From assembly GCA_018648685.1 (NCBI GenBank), contig JABGQT010000108.1, positions 1-55,620 on the forward strand: a stretch of 55,620 bases of DNA, written 5' to 3'. This stretch comes from Anaerolineae bacterium. Its GTDB lineage: Bacteria; Chloroflexota; Anaerolineae; Anaerolineales; Villigracilaceae. The notes under the pieces were generated by a model. It had not been told where the DNA came from, did not search any database, and worked only from the letters and a program-made list of their open reading frames with translations. Shown one piece after another: positions 23,450 to 32,377 of the stretch; position 1 is the stretch's first letter; each line of letters opens with the position of its first letter. The position numbers and the translations under genes are program-made.

Positions 23450-24541
23450 ATGTTTACAAAACCTTCCCAGCGTTTTCCCTTGCTTTTTGTTTCTGTTGCT
23501 ATCCTTCTCGTAGCTATGTGGAGCGGACTTTTGCGCGTCGGCTGGATTTTCCCTACTTTAGCCCCTTGGCGCATGGCACATGGTCCTCTGATGATCTCTG
23601 GATTTTTAGGTACGCTCATTAGTATAGAACGCGCAGTAGCTCTTAACAAATCCTGGCTCTATACGGGGCCAGTTCTAAGTGCAGCAGGTGGCATTTATTA
23701 TGTTGCGGGCGGTGAAGATATTATCGGCGCGTTATTGATGCTCGCTGGGAGTCTAGGGCTTGTAGTTATCTTTATTGTGATCCTAAAACAGCACCGCGAA
23801 GACTATACAGTAGTGATGGCGTTGGGAGCAGTTGCCTTGTTCATAGGTATGCTGCTCTGGATTTTAGGAAACTCCATCGCGAGTATTGTCTCGTGGTGGA
23901 GTGCATTTCTTGTCCTGACGATTGTCGGCGAACGTCTGGAGCTAAGCCGCCTTATGCGCCCATCTAAAAGCAGAAGAATTATGGGGCAAATCACAGTGGG
24001 AATCTATCTGCTGGGTTTGATTTTTACTTTTTTCTCTTCTAATACAGGCACACGAATCGCCTCTTTAGGCATGTTACTCATGGCTTTATGGCTTCTGCGC
24101 TTTGACATCGCCCGTTTTACAATTCGCAAAAAAGAATTGGTGCGCTTTGTGGCCGTTTGTCTGATGAGCGGTTATGTTTGGCTCGGTGTTGGTGGCCTGA
24201 TCGGTTTATATTCTGGGTATAGATACGCAGGCCCTATTTACGACGCATTTCTGCATACCGTCTTTGTTGGTTTTACATTCTCGATGATTTTCGGCCACGC
24301 AGCCATCATTTTTCCCTCTATTTTGATGTTGCCTGTAAAATATAGTCCGAAATTTTATTACCCGCTTGCCTTGCTGCATATCTCGCTTATCATGCGTATT
24401 TTTGGGGATTTGACTTATACCCACTCCATACGCTTATGGGGGAGTACCTTAAATGCGATTGCTATCTTGTTGTTTTTGATGATAATGGGATCGACTATTA
24501 TAAAGGGGAGAAAAGAAGAAATTGAAGCGAAAAAGGGATAG
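23450..24541 (+). CDS. Polytopic membrane protein, weakly NnrS-like
   Basis: A 363-residue protein with about 11-12 hydrophobic helices. Two His-containing helices stand out: LAPWRMAHGPLMISGFLG near residue 37 and HTVFVGFTFSMIFGHA near residue 268. This placement recalls NnrS-type haem/copper membrane proteins, but the match is by pattern only and an uncharacterised Chloroflexota family is equally possible. It starts seven bases after the MBL gene and is followed by a 26-nt palindrome that probably ends transcription. Confidence 0.85.
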   Translation: MFTKPSQRFPLLFVSVAILLVAMWSGLLRVGWIFPTLAPWRMAHGPLMISGFLGTLISIERAVALNKSWLYTGPVLSAAGGIYYVAGGEDIIGALLMLAGSLGLVVIFIVILKQHREDYTVVMALGAVALFIGMLLWILGNSIASIVSWWSAFLVLTIVGERLELSRLMRPSKSRRIMGQITVGIYLLGLIFTFFSSNTGTRIASLGMLLMALWLLRFDIARFTIRKKELVRFVAVCLMSGYVWLGVGGLIGLYSGYRYAGPIYDAFLHTVFVGFTFSMIFGHAAIIFPSILMLPVKYSPKFYYPLALLHISLIMRIFGDLTYTHSIRLWGSTLNAIAILLFLMIMGSTIIKGRKEEIEAKKG

Positions 24542-24560
24542 TCCTATTCTTAATAGTAAG

Positions 24561-24586
24561 AATAGCCTCGTATATACGAGGCTATT
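24561..24586. terminator. Palindrome between convergent genes
   Basis: A perfect 26-nt palindrome with arms of AATAGCCTCGTA type around a TA centre lies between the plus-strand 23450 gene and the minus-strand cation exporter. The T tract is weak on both sides, so it is a probable but imperfect bidirectional terminator. Confidence 0.55.
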
Positions 24587-24608
24587 TACTTTCTGCTTTG
24601 TAGATAGA

Positions 24609-25541
24609 CTATTTTGCAATTTCCCCTTGCCCACAATTCCCCTCTTCAAACTGGATAGTTGTATGTTCTATACCAAAATCATGGAGAAGGCATTCTTTTA
24701 GGGTACACATGACTTCTTTTCTGTCGCTGTTTTCTGTAAGAAGAATATGTGCGCTTAGGGCGATATGACCGGAGCAGATGCTCCAGACGTGCAGGTCGTG
24801 GATTTCTTTTACAGCGGGGACTTTTTGCAGCGCGTCTGATATTTCAGTAACAGACATGCCTTTAGGGACACCTTCGATAAGGATATGCAGCGAGCCTTTG
24901 AGTAATCGCCAAGAGCTGAAAAGTATCAGGATACCGATCAGAACGCTGACGAGCGGATCAACCCAGTTCCAGCCGGTGAACCAGATAATTGCTCCAGCCA
25001 CGACAACACCAACAGATGCAAGGGCGTCGCCAATAACATGCAGATAGGCGCTTTTCACATTCAGATCTTCTTGTTTGTGAGTATGCCCTTCTTCGCCATG
25101 ATCGTGACCATCATGGTTGTGTGAATGATCGTGTCCGCCCAATACAAAGGCGACGAAGAGATTCGCTACCAACCCGATCATGGCAATGATCATCAGCTCA
25201 AGGCTTTTGACAGGCTCAGGCGTTTGCCAGCGTAACCATGATTCGTGAAATATCTCGAAAGAAATATAGACCAATGTCAGCCCGTTGATGAGTGCTGCCA
25301 AGACTTCAAGGCGATGGTATCCGTAAGTGTGTGTGTCGTCGGCGGGGCGAGCGGAGAGTTTTAGTGCGATAAAACTTAGAATTAGCGCAAAAACGTCCAT
25401 GAAGACGTGCGCAGCATCTGAAAGAAGAGCCAGACTACCTGTCCAGAAGCCACCGATGACTTCTGCGAGCAGGATTATGAGCGTGACAACGATTGAGATG
25501 ATGAATCGTTTTTGTATACCGGTATCAGGATGTGGTTTCAT
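24609..25541 (-). CDS. Cation diffusion facilitator (zinc/cobalt efflux)
   Basis: A 310-residue CDF transporter that exports divalent metal in exchange for protons. Six membrane helices are present; the metal site is visible as LLSDAAHVFMD in helix 2 and VIGDALASVGV in helix 5 (H-x3-D and D-x3-D pairs). A His-rich loop (HDHSHNHDGHDHGEEGHTH, about residues 142-160) sits between helices 4 and 5 as in CzcD/ZitB. The C-terminal ferredoxin-like domain follows. The start codon has no obvious Shine-Dalgarno. Confidence 0.95.
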   Translation of the reverse strand: MKPHPDTGIQKRFIISIVVTLIILLAEVIGGFWTGSLALLSDAAHVFMDVFALILSFIALKLSARPADDTHTYGYHRLEVLAALINGLTLVYISFEIFHESWLRWQTPEPVKSLELMIIAMIGLVANLFVAFVLGGHDHSHNHDGHDHGEEGHTHKQEDLNVKSAYLHVIGDALASVGVVVAGAIIWFTGWNWVDPLVSVLIGILILFSSWRLLKGSLHILIEGVPKGMSVTEISDALQKVPAVKEIHDLHVWSICSGHIALSAHILLTENSDRKEVMCTLKECLLHDFGIEHTTIQFEEGNCGQGEIAK

Positions 25542-25555
25542 GTTTTTTGTTTAGA

Positions 25556-26218
25556 CTAAGCTTTCTCTTGCAAAGAAAGCTCATCTAGATTTACTTCATT
25601 CCAGAGGGGAGATAGTTTTGGCATCTTCCAGGCGGGGTTTGGCCGCCAGTGTTTCCATTTCTCATACATAGAACATCGTTCAGATGTTAGATATCTTATC
25701 GCTTTTTCGCCTTCAGCCCAAATTTCTTGAGCTTTCTCCGGCGATTAGAAACCTACCTTTTGGGCTTCTGTGAATTCATCAGCGTCTTTCCATTTCCATT
25801 TGGTCATATCAGGGCTGATGACAACATCAAGCATGTGATCCATAGTATCAAAGCCGATTTTTGTGCGTCGAATAGGTTCTTGCAAATTGATATACCAGCA
25901 AGCTAGGTTTTTTGTGCCAGTTTCCCACATGATGTAAGTGCTGAAGGAATCACCTGGCACTATTAAAAATAACACATCGGTTCTGTTCCACTGGTAATCG
26001 GTGATATTTATCTGCGCATGAGATAATAGCTCTTTTGGAGTAGGCTTATGGTCTGTATCTTTTCCAAGAACGCCAGCGGGCATGTATAAGGCTATCATGT
26101 CAGATGTATCTTGCACGACTATTGTTGGATACGCCCAAAATACCTTGCTCCCGACTCCACGTAAAGTTGCATTTTCGCCCGATGACCAAAATGATTTTTT
26201 GACCAAATTACTCTTCAT
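25556..26218 (-). pseudogene. DUF402-family gene interrupted by one in-frame stop
   Basis: The frame from ATG 26218 encodes a DUF402-like protein: WYINLQEPIRRTKIGFDT, then DHMLDVVISPDMTKWKWKD, and stops after QKVGF at TAA 25745-25747. Translation past that TAA, in the same frame, gives SPEKAQEIWAEGEKAI and then KWKHWRPNPAWKMPKL, the usual DUF402 C-terminal helix and W-x-P tail, ending at TAG 25556-25558. So one nonsense codon, and no frameshift, separates two halves of one gene (about 220 codons). DUF402 proteins are phosphohydrolase-like. It may be a recent pseudogene or a sequencing/assembly error. Start: a TTG at 26227 is also in frame; neither start has a good Shine-Dalgarno. Confidence 0.8.
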
Positions 26219-26260
26219 TAGTTTCAAGCCACAAGTGTGGTTTTAGCAAGCGATAAATAA

Positions 26261-26818
26261 TTATCCAGCCAAGCCCAATTCGGGTGCAATGCGGCGCATT
26301 GCTTCGATGACGTTGGAGATATGTTCCGATAATTCCACGCCAAAATCTGCTGCGCCTTCTTCCATCTCTGTGCGGTTGGCACCAGCGGCAAAATGTTTAT
26401 CTTTCCATTTTTTCTTGACCGATTTTGCTTTTAGATCCATCAGCGAGCGTGATGGACGCACCAATGCTACCGCGGTAATTAGCCCCGTGATCTCGTCACA
26501 GGCGTAGAGCGCTTTTTCCATAAGGATAGCACGTTCAATTCCGGTGTGATCCGCGTGGCTGAGGATGGCGCGGATGATGACTTCTGGCACATTCCGTTCA
26601 CGCAAGATAGGTGCTCCAGCAGTAGGGTGTCCTTCCATCGAGGGGTGGATTTCCCAGTCAAAATCATGCAGAAGTCCGACCAATCCCCAGAGTTCTACAT
26701 CTTCATTTAGTTTTTCAGCATAAAAGCGCATGGTGGCTTCAACGGCAAGCATGTGATTGACGAGATTTTCGTTTTTTATAAACTCACGCACTATGGCGAG
26801 GGCTTCTGAGCGTTGCAT
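26261..26818 (-). CDS. HD-domain phosphohydrolase
   Basis: A 185-residue HD-domain protein of the HDIG-like group. The metal site is readable: His in VNHMLAVEATM, HD in GLLHDFDWE, His in EGHPTAG and LSHADHTG. Such proteins hydrolyse phosphomonoesters or nucleotides; the substrate is unknown. The start codon overlaps the stop of the upstream YdcF-like gene by one base (TAATG) and has a GGAGGAAT Shine-Dalgarno, so the two are translationally coupled. Confidence 0.92.
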   Translation of the reverse strand: MQRSEALAIVREFIKNENLVNHMLAVEATMRFYAEKLNEDVELWGLVGLLHDFDWEIHPSMEGHPTAGAPILRERNVPEVIIRAILSHADHTGIERAILMEKALYACDEITGLITAVALVRPSRSLMDLKAKSVKKKWKDKHFAAGANRTEMEEGAADFGVELSEHISNVIEAMRRIAPELGLAG

Positions 26819-27504
26819 TATTCCTCCGTAAAAATAGGTTCAAAATCGCCGAGCACAGGTAGCGGATGGGCGATATGCACATCCCAAAGTGCGTTCAGGG
26901 TTGCAAGAGCTTCGCGCGTATTCCAGAAAAAGCGTGAGCGTTTTAGGTAATAGTGCTGGTCTGCAATAACGCCCGTGCTTTCTACGCCAAGTGTGTCGCA
27001 TAGGTAAAGTGCGCGTGAGAGATGAAATTCTTGCGTGACGAGTATAGCAGATTCTAGTCCGAAGATTTCCTTGGCGCGATAACAAGTATCGTAGGTGCGG
27101 CGACCGGCGAAATCGAGCACGATTGCGTCTTCCGGGATGCCCAGCTCTATGGCGTAGTTTTTCATGGCTGTGGGTTCATCGTAATCTTCTGTGCTGTTAT
27201 CACCGCTCATTAATATCTTTTCCACTTTCCCTTGGGAATAAAGTTCGGACGCGGTTTTAACGCGATCCCGCAAAACGGGTGTGGGGCTGCCATCTCGCCA
27301 AAGACCTGCGCCGAAGACAATCGCTGCCCGTTCATTAGGAATATCTTCAAAGCTATGTACCCGCCCCCAACTATGAATTGCTGTTGTCAGCCGCCCGATG
27401 AGAAGAATGATCGCGCCACTGACGGCGAGGATAAGTAAGATTTTGAATATCATTTTGAGAAGACGTTTTAATAAGGTGAATATTTTAGAGAACAATTTTA
27501 ACAT
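26818..27504 (-). CDS. SanA/YdcF-like protein (DUF218)
   Basis: A 228-residue protein with one N-terminal membrane helix (about residues 15-38) and a DUF218 domain outside it: AAIVFGAGL near residue 66, then MSGDNSTEDYDEPTAMKNYA, then ILVTQEFHLSRAL. The order GAG...SGD...E...TQ-FH-RA is the SanA/YdcF signature. SanA contributes to envelope barrier function in enterobacteria; the chemistry is unsettled. A TAAAAT box lies six bases before the ATG, without a good -35. Confidence 0.9.
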   Translation of the reverse strand: MLKLFSKIFTLLKRLLKMIFKILLILAVSGAIILLIGRLTTAIHSWGRVHSFEDIPNERAAIVFGAGLWRDGSPTPVLRDRVKTASELYSQGKVEKILMSGDNSTEDYDEPTAMKNYAIELGIPEDAIVLDFAGRRTYDTCYRAKEIFGLESAILVTQEFHLSRALYLCDTLGVESTGVIADQHYYLKRSRFFWNTREALATLNALWDVHIAHPLPVLGDFEPIFTEE

Positions 27505-27530
27505 TTGGGCATTTTACCACCAGAACGAAA

Positions 27531-27559
27531 AAAGGGCGCATTTGAAAAATGCGCCCTTT
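27531..27559. terminator. Intrinsic terminator, phn operon side
   Basis: A 13-bp perfect stem AAAGGGCGCATTT / AAATGCGCCCTTT with loop GAA lies upstream of the YdcF-like gene. It sits 22 nt after the phnE stop and would end the phn transcript on the minus strand. Confidence 0.75.
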
Positions 27560-27581
27560 GGAAAATAAGATAGAGCCTACT

Positions 27582-29399
27582 TTATACTACGTTTTCTCGC
27601 AGCTTTGAACTGATGTAATCCATAGATGCTACGACAATGGCTATTGCGAACATTTGAACGCTAGCTGCGCGGTACTGAAGTAAGTTGATATTTTGACTTA
27701 GCAAGAAGCCAATACCACCACCGCCTGCGAAGCCGATGATAGTAGACATACGTACATTAATATCCCAACGATACATCGTGAATGAAATGTAGGGTGGGAC
27801 AATTTGTGGTATGACTCCGTAAATAATGGTTTGTAGACGATTTGCACCTGTTGATTGGATCGCCTCGACGGGACCAGCCATAATGCTTTCAACTTGTTCT
27901 GAATACAGTTTAGCCAAAGCGGCGATTGTATGTAAGGCTAATGCTAGAGAGCCTGCGAAGGGTCCAATACCTACCCATACCACAAATATAATCGCCCATA
28001 CTATTGCTTCAATTGAGCGTAAGGCATTGAATACGGTGCGGAAGATATAGTAGATGATAAAGCCGGTTTTCAATGCGGCAGTGGGTTTGAGGGTAATTCC
28101 CAAGACTAGTCCCATTAAGCTCCCGATAATACCAGCATAGGCATATAGTTCTGTGTAATTATTATATTCATAGAACCAATTGAGCATAGCCATAATCAAG
28201 ATAAAGAGCATTGCACCAGCTAGAATAGCGAGCACAATCTGGATAATTTTGGTTGTTGCTTTAGGAGTGCGCCCAAATTTAATGCCGAGTCTTCCGGCGA
28301 TGCTGCTAAATACAGCCCCAATAGTTAAGGCAGAGATAATTACGATCACCAAATTCAGAATGTCGCCCATATCTCGCACGAAATCTCCAAGGAAAGCGAA
28401 AGAACCAAGATTTATTGCTAAGTAGGTACCAATACCTAGTGCTATATTGGAAACAAGGTACAGCGTCATAATTAGCAGGAGGAAGAGCCCACCCTTTATT
28501 GTGGTTCTGCCAATAATAGTAGATGAAGAGATTTTTTCGATTTCTTGTTGAGGAAAAGCAAATCGCACCCCTTGCCAAATTATGAGAGAAATGATTATCA
28601 GACCTGCCAGAGAATACAGGAGATTACCCGTTAGATAGGTACTTAGTTGAGATGCAAGACCTGCAACTTTGATTCCCAAGTATGCGCCCACTGGAATAAA
28701 CAAGATTGATAGAGATGAACCAATTAATGTGCTGGTGACATCTTCCATCAAATTGCGCGCGGCAAAGAAGCTTAGCGGTATTGCTATCATTGTGCCAAGT
28801 GTCGTTGCTAACAAAGCCATGAAGACCGTTTCAATAATTTTTTCCCAAGTGGCAAGAGCTGTTTCTGTGAATTTTGGTGTTCCAATATTTTTGCGAGTGA
28901 TGGCTTGGATTTCTTGTATCTTTTCGTTTGGACGAGGCGAGAGACGCACTTCCATCTCAAAATCGCCATTTTTATCTGCTTTAAATGTGCCAAGTTGTAA
29001 ACGAACAGTACTATCAGCAGGCAAGAAGTTCAGTGGCCCCGTGCTAAAAGATTCGAAATTATGACCTTCGATCATGACCACTTCACGCGGATCTGCACAA
29101 CTAGGTGTCATAACTAGATAAGGATTACTCGTGTTCGGAGCATCCAATGAGTTATCGCCTTCAGGGCAAGGCACCATAATGGGAAGAAGTACGATAAACT
29201 CTTCTCTTTCGTATTCTAAAATATCTGGTTTTGCTAATGCGCGCAAAATACGAACCAATTGTGTTTGACGATGCTCGGATTTGGTTTCTTCAAGTTTTAC
29301 ATTAGTAACCTGAAAGCCGTATGCGTAAATAACCAATGCCAGAAAAACAGCAATGGCGATTTTAAGAGAGCGTAAGAAGTTTGAGTTTTTTTGTTTCAT
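27582..29399 (-). CDS. phnE: Phosphonate-type ABC permease PhnE with large insertion
   Basis: PhnE is the membrane channel for phosphonate, phosphite or related anions. This copy has 605 residues against about 270 normally. After one membrane helix (about 11-29) a soluble extracytoplasmic domain runs to about residue 180. Residues 183-218 (IETVFMALLATTLGTMIAIP, then FFAARN) match the start of PhnE, and 450-605 match the rest (RSIEAIVWAIIFVVWVGIGPF; EAA loop EAIQSTGANRLQTIIYGVIP; GGGGIG). Between them about 230 residues with roughly six extra membrane helices are inserted. The reading frame is intact. It starts four bases after phnC. Confidence 0.9.
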   Translation of the reverse strand: MKQKNSNFLRSLKIAIAVFLALVIYAYGFQVTNVKLEETKSEHRQTQLVRILRALAKPDILEYEREEFIVLLPIMVPCPEGDNSLDAPNTSNPYLVMTPSCADPREVVMIEGHNFESFSTGPLNFLPADSTVRLQLGTFKADKNGDFEMEVRLSPRPNEKIQEIQAITRKNIGTPKFTETALATWEKIIETVFMALLATTLGTMIAIPLSFFAARNLMEDVTSTLIGSSLSILFIPVGAYLGIKVAGLASQLSTYLTGNLLYSLAGLIIISLIIWQGVRFAFPQQEIEKISSSTIIGRTTIKGGLFLLLIMTLYLVSNIALGIGTYLAINLGSFAFLGDFVRDMGDILNLVIVIISALTIGAVFSSIAGRLGIKFGRTPKATTKIIQIVLAILAGAMLFILIMAMLNWFYEYNNYTELYAYAGIIGSLMGLVLGITLKPTAALKTGFIIYYIFRTVFNALRSIEAIVWAIIFVVWVGIGPFAGSLALALHTIAALAKLYSEQVESIMAGPVEAIQSTGANRLQTIIYGVIPQIVPPYISFTMYRWDINVRMSTIIGFAGGGGIGFLLSQNINLLQYRAASVQMFAIAIVVASMDYISSKLRENVV

Positions 29400-29403
29400 A
29401 TTG

Positions 29404-30156
29404 CTACCCTACCCGTTCGGCATCTTTACCGTAAATTTCTTTGAACTTGGCATCATCAATTCCATCAGGCGGCCCTTCGTACATTAACTTCCCATCATTG
29501 AGGGCTACCGCTCTGTCTGCATATCGGTGTACAAGATCAAGAAAGTGTAAGCTGCATAAGACAGTTGTACCATCTTCTTTATTGATTTTTTCTAAGTGTT
29601 GCATGATGCTATGAGCCAATACTGGGTCAAGGCTGGCAACTGGTTCATCAGCGAGGATAATCTCTGGGTTTTGCATCATCGCTCTTGCAACGCCTACGCG
29701 TTGCTGCTGACCACCACTTAGTTCGTCCGCGCGGCTGTAAGCTTTGTCGGCGATTCCTACGCGGTCGAGTTGCTTAATCGCATTATCAATATCGCTTTGG
29801 GGAAAGCGATTCAATATGCTCATTGCTGGGTTTACATAGCCTAATCGTCCAGCTAGGACATTAGTCAGCACACTAGAGCGGTGTACTAGATTGAAATGTT
29901 GGAATACCATGCCAATTTTACGTCGGATATGACGCATTTCATCATCCGAAGCTTTTGTAATATCTTTGCCATTCCAAAGAATTGTGCCTTCTGTTGGCTC
30001 GATTAAGCGGTTAATACAGCGCAAGAGAGTTGATTTTCCTGAACCACTTAACCCAATAATAGCCAAGAATTGACCTTCTGGTACTTCAAAGCTGACATTA
30101 TCTAATGCCAGTACTCCGCCGTCATAAATTTTAGTCAGGTTTTGAATTTTTAGCAT
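29404..30156 (-). CDS. phnC: Phosphonate-type ABC transporter ATPase PhnC
   Basis: A 250-residue ABC ATPase with Walker A GLSGSGKST (near residue 34), Q-loop FQHFNLV, signature LSGGQQQRVGVARA, Walker B ILADEP and switch His in CSLHFLDL. The HFNLVHRSSVLTNVL segment is characteristic of PhnC. It powers the permease encoded directly downstream and the fused binding protein upstream. A strong hairpin in the 101-nt gap after the binding-protein gene would reduce its expression relative to that gene. Confidence 0.95.
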   Translation of the reverse strand: MLKIQNLTKIYDGGVLALDNVSFEVPEGQFLAIIGLSGSGKSTLLRCINRLIEPTEGTILWNGKDITKASDDEMRHIRRKIGMVFQHFNLVHRSSVLTNVLAGRLGYVNPAMSILNRFPQSDIDNAIKQLDRVGIADKAYSRADELSGGQQQRVGVARAMMQNPEIILADEPVASLDPVLAHSIMQHLEKINKEDGTTVLCSLHFLDLVHRYADRAVALNDGKLMYEGPPDGIDDAKFKEIYGKDAERVG

Positions 30157-30197
30157 AATTGTTTACCACCAACGAAAGGGATTACTCTAAATGGTTT

Positions 30198-30235
30198 AAA
30201 AACCCCAGACGAGGAAAACCTCGTCTGGGGTTTTT
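30198..30235 (-). terminator. Attenuating terminator inside the phn operon
   Basis: A 17-bp perfect stem (arms start AAAAACCCCAGACGAGG, loop AAAA) with A/T flanks lies between the binding-protein stop and phnC. Such a hairpin after the first gene commonly lets the binding protein be made in excess over the ATPase and permease. Confidence 0.85.
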
Positions 30236-30257
30236 GTAAATAAAAGGGAGCAAGGGG

Positions 30258-32075
30258 TTATTCGCCCAAGCCCTCAAGGGATAAGCCAACAGCCTCAACC
30301 ATATTGCGAACCATATCGTATTCAGCATCAGTAGCTGGGATAATGCCAGACCAGCCATAGAAATCATTATTACCGATTGATTCTGCCCAAGTCTCTGTCT
30401 CGGCAAATGCAAGCAGAGCGTCTGCAATCTGAGTTCGTAAATCAGCAGGGAAGTCTGGTCCGAAGGAGAGAGTATCGTTGGGAACTTCAGCCGAAACTGC
30501 TAGAATGCGAACTTTTTGAATAACATCTGGTGCCTCTTCGCGGATATTCGGGCGAGCATCAAGAGGACGCCATTCACCACAGAAGAGTTTGCCATCATCA
30601 TTGAGAGCACAACTGTCAATGACATCATCAGGAATATCATATTGGTCTTCACCAACATTTCCAGCCAGATAATCTTCGTAAGACCACCATGGACCACCAC
30701 CAGCATCAGGAGAAAGTGGTACGCTAAAGTAGGTAGTTGCAAAGTCAACTTCACCGTTATAGACTGCTTTCACAGCTTGGTTATGACCACCAGTTTCAAC
30801 TGCTTCACCAACGGTAACGCCAGCGTTAGCTAATTCAACCGTGGGAACCATATAACCAGATGTAGAACTTGCGTCGGTGTAGCCCCAAGTTGCACCTTCG
30901 AGGTCTTCAAGAGTCTGGTATTCACTGTCGCGAGCTACGATATACTGTGCCCAATAAACTGGGAAGCCATAGCGAACGGCTTTGAATTCTACATCAATAC
31001 CACAGAGCTGGCTGGCGAGGGCATAACCTAGACCAGGGATGAAAGCCATGGTGTCTTCGGGAGAAGCACACATTTCTTCAATTGTGGCTGCGTAAGAAGT
31101 TGGGACGATTACTTCAAAATAAAGTCCGGTTCCTTCATGTAAGGCATCAGCCATCAGTTGACCACCAGTGACGATAACTTCTACTTCAGTGGAGGGAACG
31201 AAGAGAACTTTGATCGGGTGACCTTCAGAACCAATTGGTTCAGGTGGGAAGAGATCATCATAGGTAACATTGAAATCTGCACCAAAGAATTTGGCGTTGA
31301 CTTCTTCGAGGAAACCATTGCCCATCATTTCTTTAAGGGCGGCATCGACTGGTTCAACCAAATCGCTCTCAAGAGGATAGATGAAGCCAAGTTCGTCACT
31401 GGAGAGTGAGTCACCAACGAGTTTTAGGCTATCGGCGTTTTCACCCAAGTAACCTTGACCAGCGGTTTCGTCCATAATGACGGCATCAATATCGCCAGCA
31501 AGCAAAGCTTGTACTGCGAAGGGGAATTGCTCAAAGGCTTCAATGCGATCTGCATCAAGGTGTTTGTTAGCGGTTTCGTAGTTGGTTGTACCTGTCTGGG
31601 TGCCGAGTTTCAGTTCGACATCGTCAACGATGCTCTGAATGCCTTCAATGCGATCTTCGTCAGCGCGAACGAGCAAGCGTTGTTCAATGGCAACGTATCC
31701 CATCGAGAAATCAACGATTTCTGCGCGGTCTGCGGTAATGGTGATGCCATCAGCGGCAGCATCAAATTGACCATCAGCAACAGCCTGGATCATGCCTTCC
31801 CATGCAGCTTCAACATAGACAGGAGTACAATTTAAGATTGAGCAAATCTCGTCCCAAACTTCATAATCCCAACCAGCACCTTCACCAGTTTCGGGGTCAA
31901 TATAGTTGAAAGGCAGATAGGCGTTCTCAATGGCGATGGTTACTTCACGACCACCAAGATCCATAGGGTTTTCTGGCTCTGGAGCAGGTTCAGGCGTAGC
32001 AGCGGGGGTACAAGCTGCAAGCACCATTGCTCCTATAACCAACAAAGCAAAGAGCATATAAGAAACTTTCTTCAT
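30258..32075 (-). CDS. Fused amino-acid-type and PhnD-type substrate-binding lipoprotein
   Basis: A 605-residue lipoprotein. The signal peptide ends in the lipobox LAAC (Cys22), followed by a Pro/Glu linker. Residues 44-270 are a type 3 binding protein (EVTIAIENAYLPFNYID; FDAAADGITITADRAEIVDFS), the fold used for polar amino acids. Residues 287-600 are a second binding protein of the PhnD family (IKVLFVPSTEV; FIPGLGYALAS; TWGYTDASSTSGYMVP; GHNQAVKAVYNGEVDF). Each is complete. It is first in the operon, ahead of phnC and phnE. The two lobes may recognise different ligands for one channel. Shine-Dalgarno AAAGGAG. The unusual feature is the fusion of two unrelated binding-protein families. Confidence 0.92.
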   Translation of the reverse strand: MKKVSYMLFALLVIGAMVLAACTPAATPEPAPEPENPMDLGGREVTIAIENAYLPFNYIDPETGEGAGWDYEVWDEICSILNCTPVYVEAAWEGMIQAVADGQFDAAADGITITADRAEIVDFSMGYVAIEQRLLVRADEDRIEGIQSIVDDVELKLGTQTGTTNYETANKHLDADRIEAFEQFPFAVQALLAGDIDAVIMDETAGQGYLGENADSLKLVGDSLSSDELGFIYPLESDLVEPVDAALKEMMGNGFLEEVNAKFFGADFNVTYDDLFPPEPIGSEGHPIKVLFVPSTEVEVIVTGGQLMADALHEGTGLYFEVIVPTSYAATIEEMCASPEDTMAFIPGLGYALASQLCGIDVEFKAVRYGFPVYWAQYIVARDSEYQTLEDLEGATWGYTDASSTSGYMVPTVELANAGVTVGEAVETGGHNQAVKAVYNGEVDFATTYFSVPLSPDAGGGPWWSYEDYLAGNVGEDQYDIPDDVIDSCALNDDGKLFCGEWRPLDARPNIREEAPDVIQKVRILAVSAEVPNDTLSFGPDFPADLRTQIADALLAFAETETWAESIGNNDFYGWSGIIPATDAEYDMVRNMVEAVGLSLEGLGE

Positions 32076-32377
32076 TTTTTTCTCCTTTTAAGAAAAGTGG
32101 GTATCGGTTGACTTTTCAACCTTTCAGATTTGATAATAACTTGAAATAATATAGAAATCAAGTGTCATCTGTTATATAAAGAACTTTTGTTATCTCACGG
32201 GCTTTTCTTTAATACATGCCAGCGACTTGAGAGTGTGCGTTCTCAAAAAAACATCTAAGATTTCAACCTATATACTACTATTATTCCTCTTATCTAATGC
32301 TTACATCTCTGATGTATACTTCTTTTTAGATTATTCTTCTATAGCAAAGAGGTTATACCCATAAACAAGGATAAAAA
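32076..32377. other. AT-rich divergent intergenic region
   Basis: These 302 bases separate the minus-strand phn operon from the plus-strand DUF4230 gene. They hold the phn promoter and a weak hairpin (TTGAGA/TCTCAA, 32229-32248). No coding frame, tRNA or riboswitch-like fold was recognised. A clear Pho box was not found. Confidence 0.6.
32133..32161 (-). promoter_or_regulatory. phn operon promoter
   Basis: Minus-strand TTGATT (32156-32161), 17-bp spacer, TATTAT (32133-32138). The predicted leader is about 50 nt and carries the AAAGGAG Shine-Dalgarno. Confidence 0.65.

Noticed and set aside
25745..25747. Recoding of the stop in the DUF402 gene
   Set aside because: The stop is TAA, not TGA, so selenocysteine is excluded; no pyrrolysine (TAG) or readthrough signal was seen. 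Nonsense mutation or sequence error is simpler.
32100..32260. Possible Pho box (TGTCATCTGTTAT near 32163) for the phn operon
   Set aside because: Only one half resembles CTGTCAT and the spacing to a second half is wrong, so phosphate control cannot be claimed from sequence.
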